NCBI GenBank assembly: GCA_016291495.1
Contig: JAEEXI010000004.1
Location: 124,001-188,000 of the forward strand
DNA: 64,000 bases
Direction: 5' to 3'
Origin: Prevotella sp.
GTDB taxonomy: Bacteria > Bacteroidota > Bacteroidia > Bacteroidales > Bacteroidaceae
Position 1 is the stretch's first letter. Each line of letters begins with the position of its first letter. Position numbers and translations under genes: made by a program. Positions 1 to 9,579 of this stretch are shown piece by piece. The notes beneath the pieces are model-generated. The model was not told the DNA's origin. It saw nothing but the letters and a program-made list of their open reading frames with translations, and searched no databases.

Positions 1-733
1 TCAGACTTTTCAGAGAACGTGACTCTCCTCCGAAGATGGGTTGCATATCATCATATTCCAAGGTGGTGAAATAGAGATTCTGATAGGGATAGAGGTGCAT
101 GGCCTTGGTGATGACGCGGAACTCCATGGGTTTCAGGTCCTTGGGACATTTCGTGACTATCACAACATCGGCACGGTCCTTGGCTACAAGCGGCTCGCGC
201 AGTCGTCCGGCAGGCAGCAGGGTGTCATAAATCACCAGTCGGTGGTAGTCTACCAACAGAATATTGATCCCTGGCTTGACATAACGGTGCTGGAAGGCAT
301 CGTCGAGCAGGATGACATCCAGGCTTTTGTCATTGCCGACCAGTTCCTCGATGCCGTGACAGCGGCTCTTGTCAACAGCTACCGTCACGTCAGGGAATTT
401 TTGCTTCATCTGATAGGGCTCGTCTCCAATATCGAGCATTGTTGTTTGGGCGTTTGCCAAGATGAATCCCTTGCTTTTGCGTTTGTATCCACGACTGAGT
501 ATGGCTACATGGAAAAGTTCCTTGAGGTGCTTTGCCAAATATTCCACATGAGGGGTCTTGCCAGTTCCGCCAACAGTGATGTTGCCTACTGAGATGACTG
601 GTACGTCGAAGGATCGGCTCTTCAGAATGCCCAGCTCGAATGCGAAGTTACGCAATTTGACGCCGAGGCCATAGAGCCAGCTGAATGGCAATAGCCACTT
701 GTTGATGACGATGAAGTCTCCCTCTACGCGCAT
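1..733 (-). CDS. lpxK: Tetraacyldisaccharide 4'-kinase LpxK (3' end beyond window)
   Basis: Phosphorylates the 4' position of the lipid A disaccharide precursor at the inner membrane. Read from the ATG at 731-733, the protein begins MRVEGDFIVINKWLLPFSWL and at about residue 47 carries the P-loop GNITVGGTGKTPHVEYL, which is characteristic of LpxK. Later segments such as DVILLDDAFQHRYV and ILLVDYHRL also fit the family. The frame stays open to the window edge, so roughly the last third is missing. It starts 13 bases after the sppA stop on the same strand, so the two are probably co-transcribed. Family assignment is firm; only the C-terminus is unseen. Confidence 0.93.
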   Translation of the reverse strand, partial: MRVEGDFIVINKWLLPFSWLYGLGVKLRNFAFELGILKSRSFDVPVISVGNITVGGTGKTPHVEYLAKHLKELFHVAILSRGYKRKSKGFILANAQTTMLDIGDEPYQMKQKFPDVTVAVDKSRCHGIEELVGNDKSLDVILLDDAFQHRYVKPGINILLVDYHRLVIYDTLLPAGRLREPLVAKDRADVVIVTKCPKDLKPMEFRVITKAMHLYPYQNLYFTTLEYDDMQPIFGGESRSLKSL

Positions 734-746
734 ACCTTATTATTAA

Positions 747-2519
747 TTATTTGATAGAGAGGAAATAGGGCAGGCGGGCTTGGATGGCGCTTTGTTTGTT
801 GATGCCCTTGATATAGCGGAATGGCTCATAGTATTCTCCCAGTGTGGCACGCATCTGCTCGTCAAGGTAGCTGTTCTTGTTGGCTTTGCTCAACAACTGA
901 TCGATCCAGTCGACAGGCTCCGGATAGTTGCTGGTCTTGTATTCACTGAGTTTAGCCAACTGGGCTGCCTTCTTGACAGCATCGTCGAGTGAGCCGATGG
1001 CATCAACGAGTTTGATGCCCAGTGCAGCATTACCCAGCCATACGCGTCCTTGGGCAATCTCCTCAACGGCTTCGATAGATAGTTTTCGACCGTCTGCGAC
1101 ACGTTTGCGGAAAAGTTCATAGCCACGACCGATATACTGGTCGAGAAGTGCCATTTCCTCTTCGTTAAAGGGACGTGCCATCGTTCCGAAGGCAGAATGC
1201 TTGTTGGTCTTCACCTCATCGAACTTCACACCCAGTTTGTCTGTCAGCAATCCGCTGAAGTCGGGGAACATACCGAAGATACCGATGGAACCAGTGATGG
1301 TGGTTGGCTCTGAATAGATATAGTTGGCGGCACAGCTGATATAATAGCCTCCTGAGGCTGCATAGCCGCCCATTGATACGACAACGGGTTTCTTTGCCTT
1401 CAGGTTTGTGACGGCATGCCAGATTTGTTCAGAGGCATAGGCGGAACCGCCCGGAGAGTTGACACGCAGGACGACAGCTTTCACGTCGTCATCATTGGCA
1501 AGCTTCTCTAAATCCTTGCATACCGTGTTGGCTACGATGCAGTGTTCCTGCTGGGTAAGACTACCTGTCTCAGAATCCACGATGTCACCATAGGCATAGT
1601 AGACGGCAATCTCTTCACCTTTTTCCTTAGCGCCTTTCACGTTGATCATGTCGGAAAGCGACAATTGTTTGATCTCATCATCAGCATCAATCTTCAGAAG
1701 CTTCTTGATTTCACTCTTTACCTCATCAGTGTATATCAGCTTATCGACCATCTTCATCTTAACAAGGTCGGGCTGGTTGGCAAGGGCCACATAACGGTCG
1801 GCATAGACATTGAGAGAGTCTACAGGGATTTTACGACTGGCAGCTACATCTTTCAGCATGACATCCCAGATACCTGTCATATAAGCTGTCACCTGTTCAC
1901 GGTTAGGCTCGCTCATTCCGTCGGCAGTCATCATTTCTGGAGCACTCTTGTACTTACCCACCTTGCAAAGCTGGTACTTCACGCCAAACTTGGCAAGAAG
2001 GTCCTTGACGAAATAGGGAGTGGCGGCTAGTCCGTGCCAGTCGACCATGCCCTGTGGGTTCAAATATACTTTGTCAGCTACTGAACAGATATAATAGGCA
2101 CTTTGTGTATAGCTGTCACCATAGGCGATAATCCATTTCCCGCTTTTCTTGAAGTCGAGTAACGCTTCACGGATGGCATGGGCTGAGGCGGGGGTGTCAA
2201 TAGAGAACAATCCGCTCTCCAGATAGATACCCTTGATGTCCTCATTGTCCTTCGCTTTCTTAATGGATGCGATGATATCGTCCAGTCCGATATTCTCACT
2301 GACCTGTCCGACCAGTTCGCTCATGATGTCGTCTTCAGAGCGTTCGTTGACTTGTCCGGAAAGAGATAACGTGAAGACGGAGTTCTTTTCTACAGGCACT
2401 GTAGATGCCGATGAGGCGGCTAATCCCACGAGAGAAATGACAAACAGGATACCCATAATGAGGGTGAAAACGATAATACCTGTAACGGTGGCAAATACAT
2501 ACTTGATGAATTCTTTCAT
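747..2519 (-). CDS. sppA: Signal peptide peptidase SppA, 67K type
   Basis: Membrane-anchored serine protease that degrades cleaved signal peptides. The protein has about 590 residues with one N-terminal membrane segment, followed by the two tandem S49 domains of the long E. coli-like form. The predicted general-base Lys is in GKYKSAPE (about residue 191) and the nucleophile Ser in VNSPGGSAYASE (about residue 359), one in each half as expected. The frame is open to 2549, but the codons above 2519 overlap a promoter -7 box (2547-2554), so the ATG at 2517-2519 (MKEFIKYVFATV) is preferred. It is divergent from groES and lies upstream of lpxK on the same strand. Confidence 0.93.
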   Translation of the reverse strand: MKEFIKYVFATVTGIIVFTLIMGILFVISLVGLAASSASTVPVEKNSVFTLSLSGQVNERSEDDIMSELVGQVSENIGLDDIIASIKKAKDNEDIKGIYLESGLFSIDTPASAHAIREALLDFKKSGKWIIAYGDSYTQSAYYICSVADKVYLNPQGMVDWHGLAATPYFVKDLLAKFGVKYQLCKVGKYKSAPEMMTADGMSEPNREQVTAYMTGIWDVMLKDVAASRKIPVDSLNVYADRYVALANQPDLVKMKMVDKLIYTDEVKSEIKKLLKIDADDEIKQLSLSDMINVKGAKEKGEEIAVYYAYGDIVDSETGSLTQQEHCIVANTVCKDLEKLANDDDVKAVVLRVNSPGGSAYASEQIWHAVTNLKAKKPVVVSMGGYAASGGYYISCAANYIYSEPTTITGSIGIFGMFPDFSGLLTDKLGVKFDEVKTNKHSAFGTMARPFNEEEMALLDQYIGRGYELFRKRVADGRKLSIEAVEEIAQGRVWLGNAALGIKLVDAIGSLDDAVKKAAQLAKLSEYKTSNYPEPVDWIDQLLSKANKNSYLDEQMRATLGEYYEPFRYIKGINKQSAIQARLPYFLSIK

Positions 2520-2546
2520 AACTTGTTTACAATTGATACTATTGTG

Positions 2547-2578
2547 CAAAGGTACGGTAATTTATGCAAAGCGCCAAA
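2547..2578 (-). promoter_or_regulatory. Promoter of sppA-lpxK
   Basis: On the minus strand, TTTG (2575-2578), 20 bases, then TACCTTTG (2547-2554) exactly match the Bacteroidetes housekeeping promoter. The expected start is near 2540, about 20 bases before the sppA ATG. Confidence 0.8.
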
Positions 2579-2622
2579 CGAAAAGTGAAATTTATATTAT
2601 ATTAATAAGGTGTAGTTATTTT

Positions 2623-2637
2623 CTGCCAAAGTGTCAG
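2623..2637. promoter_or_regulatory. Dyad CTGNCA-N3-TGNCAG upstream of the groES promoter
   Basis: The 15 bases form an interrupted palindrome (CTGCCA, AAG, TGTCAG) ending 11 bases before the -24 element of the sigma54-like promoter. It could be the operator of a heat-shock regulator or activator. No binding data are implied; this is seen as sequence symmetry only. Confidence 0.45.
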
Positions 2638-2648
2638 TTGAAAGAGAT

Positions 2649-2664
2649 TGGCACGTTTTTCGCA
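2649..2664 (+). promoter_or_regulatory. Sigma54-type (-24/-12) promoter of groES-groEL
   Basis: TTGGCACG followed by TTTTTCGCA places GG at 2650-2651 and GC at 2662-2663, exactly the 10-base gap of the RpoN consensus (TGGCAC-N5-TTGC). Transcription would start near 2675, about 35 bases before the groES ATG. No TAnnTTTG box is visible in this gap on the plus strand, which supports the reading. Confidence 0.6.
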
Positions 2665-2709
2665 GATTCTATGGCAGAAAGTTTAACGTAAAACATAAAA
2701 AGAAGTATT

Positions 2710-2982
2710 ATGAACATCAAACCATTAGGAGACCGCGTGCTGGTAGTGCCTGCACCGGCTGAAGAGAAGATTGGCGGTATTATCATTCCTGACACCGCAA
2801 AGGAGAAACCCCTGCATGGAACTATCAAGGCCGTTGGCCAGGGCACCAAGGACGAAGAGATGGTGCTGAAGGCAGGCGACGAAGTGTTGTATGGCAAGTA
2901 CAGTGGCACAGAGCTGGAGTTCGAGGGCGAGAAGTTCCTCATGATGCGTCAGTCTGACGTTTTAGCAGTGATTGAGAAATAA
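2710..2982 (+). CDS. groES: Co-chaperonin GroES
   Basis: The 90-residue heptameric lid of the GroEL chamber. It opens [20 protein letters not shown], with the mobile loop ([20 protein letters not shown]) and the usual [14 protein letters not shown] roof and barrel segment. It is full length. It is first in a two-gene operon with groEL 52 bases downstream. A sigma54-like promoter lies upstream; the gap to groEL is mostly four copies of an 8-base repeat. Confidence 0.97.
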   Translation: MNIKPLGDRVLVVPAPAEEKIGGIIIPDTAKEKPLHGTIKAVGQGTKDEEMVLKAGDEVLYGKYSGTELEFEGEKFLMMRQSDVLAVIEK

Positions 2983-2984
2983 AT

Positions 2985-3016
2985 CGTAATAACGAAATAA
3001 CGTTATAACGTAATAA
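2985..3016 (+). repeat. Four tandem 8-base repeats between groES and groEL
   Basis: The units CGTAATAA, CGAAATAA, CGTTATAA and CGTAATAA follow directly after the groES stop and fill most of the gap before the groEL ribosome-binding region. A related pair of units is seen between yajC and nusB. Confidence 0.8.
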
Positions 3017-4666
<1,650 letters not shown>

Positions 4667-4694
4667 TATAAGGTAAAAAGTATTGTTTTAAGGG

Positions 4695-4726
4695 AAATAG
4701 CCTGCCAATGTGGTGGGCTATTTTTT
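4695..4726 (+). terminator. Terminator of groES-groEL
   Basis: AAATAGCC and GGCTATTT arms around a short loop (with an inner CC/GG pairing) run straight into a T tract. Confidence 0.8.
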
Positions 4727-4798
4727 AGTCTGTGGCGCGTCAGATAATAAAAAAACAAAAAAATACGTCTTTCATGCATTACTTTTCACATTATTTTG

Positions 4799-4806
4799 TA
4801 TCTTTG
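4799..4806 (+). promoter_or_regulatory. -7 box of the isomerase gene
   Basis: TATCTTTG fits TAnnTTTG. No good -33 TTTG is seen 20 bases upstream. Transcription should start near 4813, so the ATG at 4852, rather than the in-frame one at 4816, is the likely start. Confidence 0.6.
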
Positions 4807-4851
4807 TAGGCATATTTGACTAAACATTACTTTATAACCAAAAAAAAGAGT

Positions 4852-6348
4852 ATGAATAACGTACCTGTAATTAAGATCGGTATCGTGGCTGTTAGCCGCG
4901 ACTGTTTCCCCGAGTCATTGGCCGTTAACCGCCGCAAGGCTGTTATCGCCGAGTATGAGAAGAAGTTTGGTAAGGAAGGCATCTACGAGTGTCCTATCGC
5001 CATCGTTGAGAGCGAGATTCACGCTCAGCAGGCTCTTGAGGATGTGAAGAAGGCCGGCTGTAACGCTTTGTGCGTTTACCTGGGCAACTTCGGTCCCGAG
5101 ATTTCTGAGACCATGATTGCTGACTGGTTCCAGGGACCCACCATGTTCTGCGCTGCTGCTGAGGAGACTCAGAACGACCTGATTGATGGTCGTGGTGACG
5201 CTTACTGCGGTATGCTGAACGCTAGCCAGGCACTGTCTCTGCGCAAGACTCGCGCTTACATCCCTGAGGAGCCCGTTGGCGACGCTGCTCAGTGCGCTGA
5301 GATGATTCACGAGTTCCTGCCCATCGCTCGTGCTATCGTAGGTCTGCAGAACCTGAAGATTATCAGCTTTGGTCCCCGCCCTAACAACTTCCTGGCTTGT
5401 AACGCTCCTATCCGTGCCCTGTATGATCTCGACGTTGAGATTGAGGAGAACTCAGAGCTCGACCTGCTCGAGGCTTTCCAGAAGCACGCTAACGACCCAC
5501 GCATCGACGCCGTTGTAAAGGATATGGCTGCTGAACTTGGTCACGGCAACAAGATTCCTCAGGTGCTGCCCAAGCTCGCTCAGTATGAGTTGACACTGAC
5601 TGACTGGATCGAGGCTCACAAGGGCTCTCGTCAGTTCGTGGCTATGGCTAACAAGTGCTGGCCTGCTTTCCAGACCATGTTCGGTTTCGTGCCTTGCTAC
5701 GTCAACAGCCGTCTGACCGCTCGCGGTATCCCCGTAGCTTGCGAGGTAGACATCTATGGCGCTCTGTCAGAGTACATTGGCACCTGCATCTCTCAGGATG
5801 CTGTTACCCTGCTCGACATCAACAACACTGTTCCTCAGGACATGTTCGAGGAGAGCATCAAGGGCAAGAAGTTCGCTTGCGACAGCTACACCGAGAAGGA
5901 AATCTTCATGGGCTTCCACTGTGGTAACACTGCTTCTTCTAAGGTTTGCAACTGCCAGATGTGCTTCCAGCGCATTATGGCCCGCGCCCTGCCTGTTGAG
6001 GTTACCAACGGAACTCTCGAGGGTGACATCCAGCCCGGTTTGGCTACTGTTTATCGTCTGCAGTCTACTGCCGACACCAAGCTCCGCGCTTACATCGCTC
6101 AGGGTGAGGTGATTCCTGTAGCTACCCGTTCATTTGGTTCTATCGGTATCTTCGGTATCAAGAACATGAGCCGCTTCTACCGTCACGTCCTCATCGAGAA
6201 GCACTACCCACACCACTGCGCCGTGATGTTCGGCCACCAGGGTAAGTACCTGTGGGAGGTTCTGAAGTACATGGGCATCCCCGTGGACGAGATCGACTAC
6301 AACTTCCCGAAGGGCGATTTCTATCCCACAGAGAATCCGTTCGCATAA
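4852..6348 (+). CDS. L-fucose/L-arabinose isomerase family protein
   Basis: About 498 residues beginning MNNVPVIKIGIVAVSRDCFP. It resembles the shorter relatives of FucI/AraA-type aldose-ketose isomerases (COG2407-like) in its overall layout: an N-terminal Rossmann-like part, a middle segment CEVDIYGALSEYIG and a C-terminal part with FMGFHCGNT. The substrate cannot be told from sequence, and no kinase, aldolase or transporter stands beside it. A longer in-frame start at 4816 is possible, but it would lie at the transcript's first bases. Codon use is as extreme as in groEL, implying very high expression. It ends 45 bases before a strong terminator. Confidence 0.75.
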   Translation: MNNVPVIKIGIVAVSRDCFPESLAVNRRKAVIAEYEKKFGKEGIYECPIAIVESEIHAQQALEDVKKAGCNALCVYLGNFGPEISETMIADWFQGPTMFCAAAEETQNDLIDGRGDAYCGMLNASQALSLRKTRAYIPEEPVGDAAQCAEMIHEFLPIARAIVGLQNLKIISFGPRPNNFLACNAPIRALYDLDVEIEENSELDLLEAFQKHANDPRIDAVVKDMAAELGHGNKIPQVLPKLAQYELTLTDWIEAHKGSRQFVAMANKCWPAFQTMFGFVPCYVNSRLTARGIPVACEVDIYGALSEYIGTCISQDAVTLLDINNTVPQDMFEESIKGKKFACDSYTEKEIFMGFHCGNTASSKVCNCQMCFQRIMARALPVEVTNGTLEGDIQPGLATVYRLQSTADTKLRAYIAQGEVIPVATRSFGSIGIFGIKNMSRFYRHVLIEKHYPHHCAVMFGHQGKYLWEVLKYMGIPVDEIDYNFPKGDFYPTENPFA

Positions 6349-6392
6349 GGACAATTTGATAGGCATTTTGCAACCTCAAGTTGCCAAAAATC

Positions 6393-6424
6393 AGGGAATT
6401 GGGTGCAAACCCGATTCCCTTTAT
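6393..6424 (+). terminator. Terminator of the isomerase gene
   Basis: AGGGAATTGGGT, a GCAA loop and ACCCGATTCCCT form a 12-pair stem with one mismatch, followed by TTTATT. A second weaker hairpin (TTGCAAC/GTTGCCAA) lies just upstream at 6367-6388. Confidence 0.8.
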
Positions 6425-6464
6425 TGATTTAAATCAATTTATGTGTTGATTTCACACAAAAAAA

Positions 6465-6496
6465 TTTGCATTGTATTTTTAAACTTTCTATCTTTG
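6465..6496 (+). promoter_or_regulatory. Perfect promoter without an obvious gene behind it
   Basis: TTTG (6465-6468), 20 bases, then TATCTTTG (6489-6496). No coding frame starts until 6686, and a terminator stands at 6605-6636, so the promoter seems to serve a short non-coding transcript. Confidence 0.75.
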
Positions 6497-6502
6497 CAAC
6501 GT

Positions 6503-6636
6503 CAAAAGGTTAAAACCTATGATATAATGATATTGGATTTAGCAAAATAAAGATATTTTTTTGATTTGTTTTAGTAGATTAGTTTTTAAGTAGTTTGTTT
6601 TAAAAACCGGATGTCGTGAGACAATCGGTTTTTTTC
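6503..6636 (+). ncRNA. Candidate small RNA of about 135 nt
   Basis: A consensus promoter (6465-6496) and a rho-independent terminator bracket an AT-rich stretch with no credible gene. The only frame inside is a seven-codon one (MILDLAK) at 6528-6551. An AGGTT/AACCT mini-hairpin lies near the 5' end. It matches no RNA family I can recognise. It may instead be a leader read through into the gene at 6686, but that gene has its own -7 box. Confidence 0.5.
6605..6636 (+). terminator. Terminator of the candidate small RNA
   Basis: AAACCGGATGTC, GTGA and GACAATCGGTTT pair with one wobble and one mismatch and lead into seven T residues. Confidence 0.75.
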
Positions 6637-6672
6637 GTATCTATTCTTTCGTTTGTTTTGCAGATATTTTTG

Positions 6673-6680
6673 TACCTTTG
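6673..6680 (+). promoter_or_regulatory. -7 box of the glycosidase gene
   Basis: TACCTTTG ends 5 bases before the ATG at 6686, so the message would have almost no leader. TTTG at 6652-6655 is a possible -33 box, but the spacing of 17 is short. Confidence 0.6.
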
Positions 6681-6685
6681 CAAAT

Positions 6686-9532
6686 ATGAAAAAAGTAATA
6701 TGTGTATTAACTACGATCTTTCTGGTGTTAGGTAGTACAGCCCAAACGTATCATCCAGAGGGACATGCTTTCGTATGTGTAAATGGTGAGAACCGATATA
6801 CTCGTGCCTTATATGGTAGTCCGACGGAATGGCGGGTGGAAACTAGTGATTGTCCTGTGTTTGCCATTTATAAGAAAAAGGATTGTCGCAATATACAATT
6901 TTATATCAATGGTATCAACCTTGATGCAATAGATTATTGTGAGGCTCGATATGAGGATGGTATGCGTAGTTATATACTTCGTCACAAGACTTGGGGTAAA
7001 GATGCTGAGTTACGCCTAAAGGTGGTTGCCTCGCTACAGTCAGAACAAGCGTTCTGGCGTTTTCAGGCGATAGGTTTCGCGGGGCGGGTGAATTTAAGAG
7101 CGATATCATCAAATATTCGTAAACAGAAGTTGTCGCGCAATGGTGATATAGGAGCAGACCCCAAGGATGCCTTTGAGGCAGATGGTCAAGAGCCCTTGCA
7201 ACAATTAGAGACACAGTATGAAAAAGAGTGTTATGTATGCTGTAATGGCATTACAATATTTTTAAAGGATACTAAGGAAGACTTCCTGAAAGCTGAGTCT
7301 GCTATGCAACAGTTGGCAGGGCGTATTGTATTCAATACCCCCGATCCTTATATCAACACCTTAGGTGGTGCCATTGTCATGGCGGCAGACGGTGATTGGG
7401 ACGGACAGACGTGGTTACATGGTTGTATTGGATGGCGAATGCCACTTGCAGGATGGCGCGCCGGATATATGGGTGATGTGTTGGGATGGAACGATAGGGC
7501 GGTATCCCATTTTGATGCATATGCTAAAAGCCAGGTCAAGAATGTACCAGCCGTGAAGCCTCATCCGACACAAGATGTCAAGCAACATCTTGCCAGAGCA
7601 GAGAAACAATGGGGCACGCAGATGTATAGTAACGGGTATATCTGCAGGAATCCGAACCGTAATGACCAGATGCACCATTATGACATGAACCTAAATTATG
7701 TGGATGAGTTGCTCTGGCATTTCCAGTATGATGCTGATACGATATATATGCGGAGAATGTGGCCAGTCATCCAGTCGCATCTTGCCTGGGAAAAGCGGAA
7801 TTATGACCCTGATGGCGATCATCTATATGATGCCTATTGTTGTATATGGGCTTCTGATGCATTATATTATAGTGGGGGAGCTGTGACCCATAGCTCAGCC
7901 TATAATTACAGGGGCAATCGTCTTGCTGCAAGAATAGCTGAAATCCTAGGTGAAGATTCCCAACCATACCGTGAAGAGGCAGAGGCAATTCTGACAGCGA
8001 TGAATGAACGGCTCTGGCTTCCCAAGAAAGGTGTTTGGGCCGAGTATCAGGATGCGATGGGACTGAAACGGAAACATGAGCATCCGGCTGTTTGGAGTAT
8101 TTATACCCCTATAGATTGTGGAGCCTGTTCTCTTCACCAGGCTTATGCTGCCACTCGATATGTAGATGAACATATTCCACATATAGATGTAGAAGATACA
8201 GGTTATCAGACGATAGCCACCAGTGATTGGCTTCCCTATTCCTGGAGTATCAACAATGTGGCGGCTGCCGAAGTTATGCATACCGCACTTGCCCTGTTTG
8301 AGGCAGGTCGCCCAGAGCAGGCCTTCCGGCTAATGAAAGGGAATATTTTGGACCAGATGTATTATGGACAGAGTCCTGCGAACTTTGGCCAAATTAGTCA
8401 ATATGATGCTGCCCGTGGAGAGTGCTACCGTGATTTTGGCGACTGTATCGGAATCTCTGCCCGTGCCCTTTTGCAAGGACTTTTTGGCGTTATCCCACAG
8501 GCATTGGACAATCAGTGTATCATCCGTCCAGGTTTCCCTTCTGAGTGGGATAGCGTGTCGCTGAGGACTCCTTATATAGACTATAAATACACTTGCAAGA
8601 ATGGGAAGGAACGGTATGAGATTACGCAGCATTTTTCTCGTCCATTGAAAATTGTCTTGAGAAAGAACTTGCCATATGGTAACTATCGAGATATAGAAGG
8701 AACGGCAGAGATATTTCAGGTGATAGAGGTAGAAAAAGAATCTCTTCCTCTAGATTCTGTGACGTCCGTTGATTCTTCTAAGAAACAGTCTGCTATAGGG
8801 ATGGAGGAACCGGACCTGACTAAAAAGTTCCGTCCTCAGACTATTGGACGCTTCTTCAATGCCAATGTCGACAACATTTTCAAGAATCAGTATCTCTCTC
8901 CACGTCCATCTGTGACTACCTTACAGATTCCTGTACAGGGGGTGGGTGAATGGTGTCATCCTCAATACACTCCGATTATTAGTGATTCGGTATTCCGTAC
9001 TCTTATAAACAATGGAGAATTCGTGGTGGCGGGTGTTCCCTTTAAGACACCTGAGAAAGGATATAACATAGTATATACTAGTCTTTGGGACAACTATCCC
9101 GACTCTGTCGTTATTCCGATGAAGGGCGAGGCTTCCAGAGCGTGGTTGTTGATGGCTGGTTCGACGAATCATATGCAGAGTCGTATAAATAACGGGCTCG
9201 TTGTGATGACATATCGTGATGGGACGTCAGATACGATGGCATTATATAATCCCGATACTTGGTGCCCTATAGAACAAGACTATTATGTGGACGGGAAGGC
9301 TTTTCAGGTTGCGCAACCTCGTCCCTATCGAGTATGTCTGGGTACTGGGACGGTCAGTCGTAATTTGGGAAAGGCTTTGGATATAGAAGGTGTATATGGT
9401 AGGGAAATCCCCGGCGGAGCAGCAACCATGTTATGTTTACCGTTGAAGAGAGAGAAACGGTTGAAGTCATTGACATTACGTACCCTCTCCAATGATGTGG
9501 TGATTGGACTGATGGGTGTCACTTTGCAATAA
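6686..9532 (+). CDS. Secreted six-hairpin glycosidase-like protein (DUF4450 type)
   Basis: About 948 residues. A signal peptide (MKKVICVLTTIFLVLGSTAQ) leads to an N-terminal domain with VNGENRYTRALYG, which I associate with DUF4450 proteins of Bacteroidales. From about residue 220 to 650 comes an alpha/alpha-barrel-like region, with RMPLAGWRAGYMGD, YIDYKY and NNVAAAEVMHTALALFEAGR, resembling six-hairpin glycosidases. The last 250 residues look like beta domains. The substrate is unknown. Unusually for a Bacteroidales polysaccharide enzyme, no SusC/SusD pair or other glycosidase lies nearby. The ATG at 6686 is chosen because the in-frame start at 6653 precedes the promoter. Confidence 0.65.
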   Translation: MKKVICVLTTIFLVLGSTAQTYHPEGHAFVCVNGENRYTRALYGSPTEWRVETSDCPVFAIYKKKDCRNIQFYINGINLDAIDYCEARYEDGMRSYILRHKTWGKDAELRLKVVASLQSEQAFWRFQAIGFAGRVNLRAISSNIRKQKLSRNGDIGADPKDAFEADGQEPLQQLETQYEKECYVCCNGITIFLKDTKEDFLKAESAMQQLAGRIVFNTPDPYINTLGGAIVMAADGDWDGQTWLHGCIGWRMPLAGWRAGYMGDVLGWNDRAVSHFDAYAKSQVKNVPAVKPHPTQDVKQHLARAEKQWGTQMYSNGYICRNPNRNDQMHHYDMNLNYVDELLWHFQYDADTIYMRRMWPVIQSHLAWEKRNYDPDGDHLYDAYCCIWASDALYYSGGAVTHSSAYNYRGNRLAARIAEILGEDSQPYREEAEAILTAMNERLWLPKKGVWAEYQDAMGLKRKHEHPAVWSIYTPIDCGACSLHQAYAATRYVDEHIPHIDVEDTGYQTIATSDWLPYSWSINNVAAAEVMHTALALFEAGRPEQAFRLMKGNILDQMYYGQSPANFGQISQYDAARGECYRDFGDCIGISARALLQGLFGVIPQALDNQCIIRPGFPSEWDSVSLRTPYIDYKYTCKNGKERYEITQHFSRPLKIVLRKNLPYGNYRDIEGTAEIFQVIEVEKESLPLDSVTSVDSSKKQSAIGMEEPDLTKKFRPQTIGRFFNANVDNIFKNQYLSPRPSVTTLQIPVQGVGEWCHPQYTPIISDSVFRTLINNGEFVVAGVPFKTPEKGYNIVYTSLWDNYPDSVVIPMKGEASRAWLLMAGSTNHMQSRINNGLVVMTYRDGTSDTMALYNPDTWCPIEQDYYVDGKAFQVAQPRPYRVCLGTGTVSRNLGKALDIEGVYGREIPGGAATMLCLPLKREKRLKSLTLRTLSNDVVIGLMGVTLQ

Positions 9533-9537
9533 AAAAA

Positions 9538-9569
9538 TTTGGCTTTTCCCTTATTATTTCGTAACTTTG
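9538..9569 (+). promoter_or_regulatory. Promoter of the kinase/RapZ-murU operon
   Basis: TTTG (9538-9541), 20 bases, then TAACTTTG (9562-9569). The ATG at 9580 falls about four bases after the expected transcription start. Confidence 0.75.
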
Positions 9570-9579
9570 CGCTCAATAT

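Noticed and set aside
2549..2549. Longer start of sppA at 2549
   Set aside because: The extra codons overlap the -7 box and would not be in the transcript.
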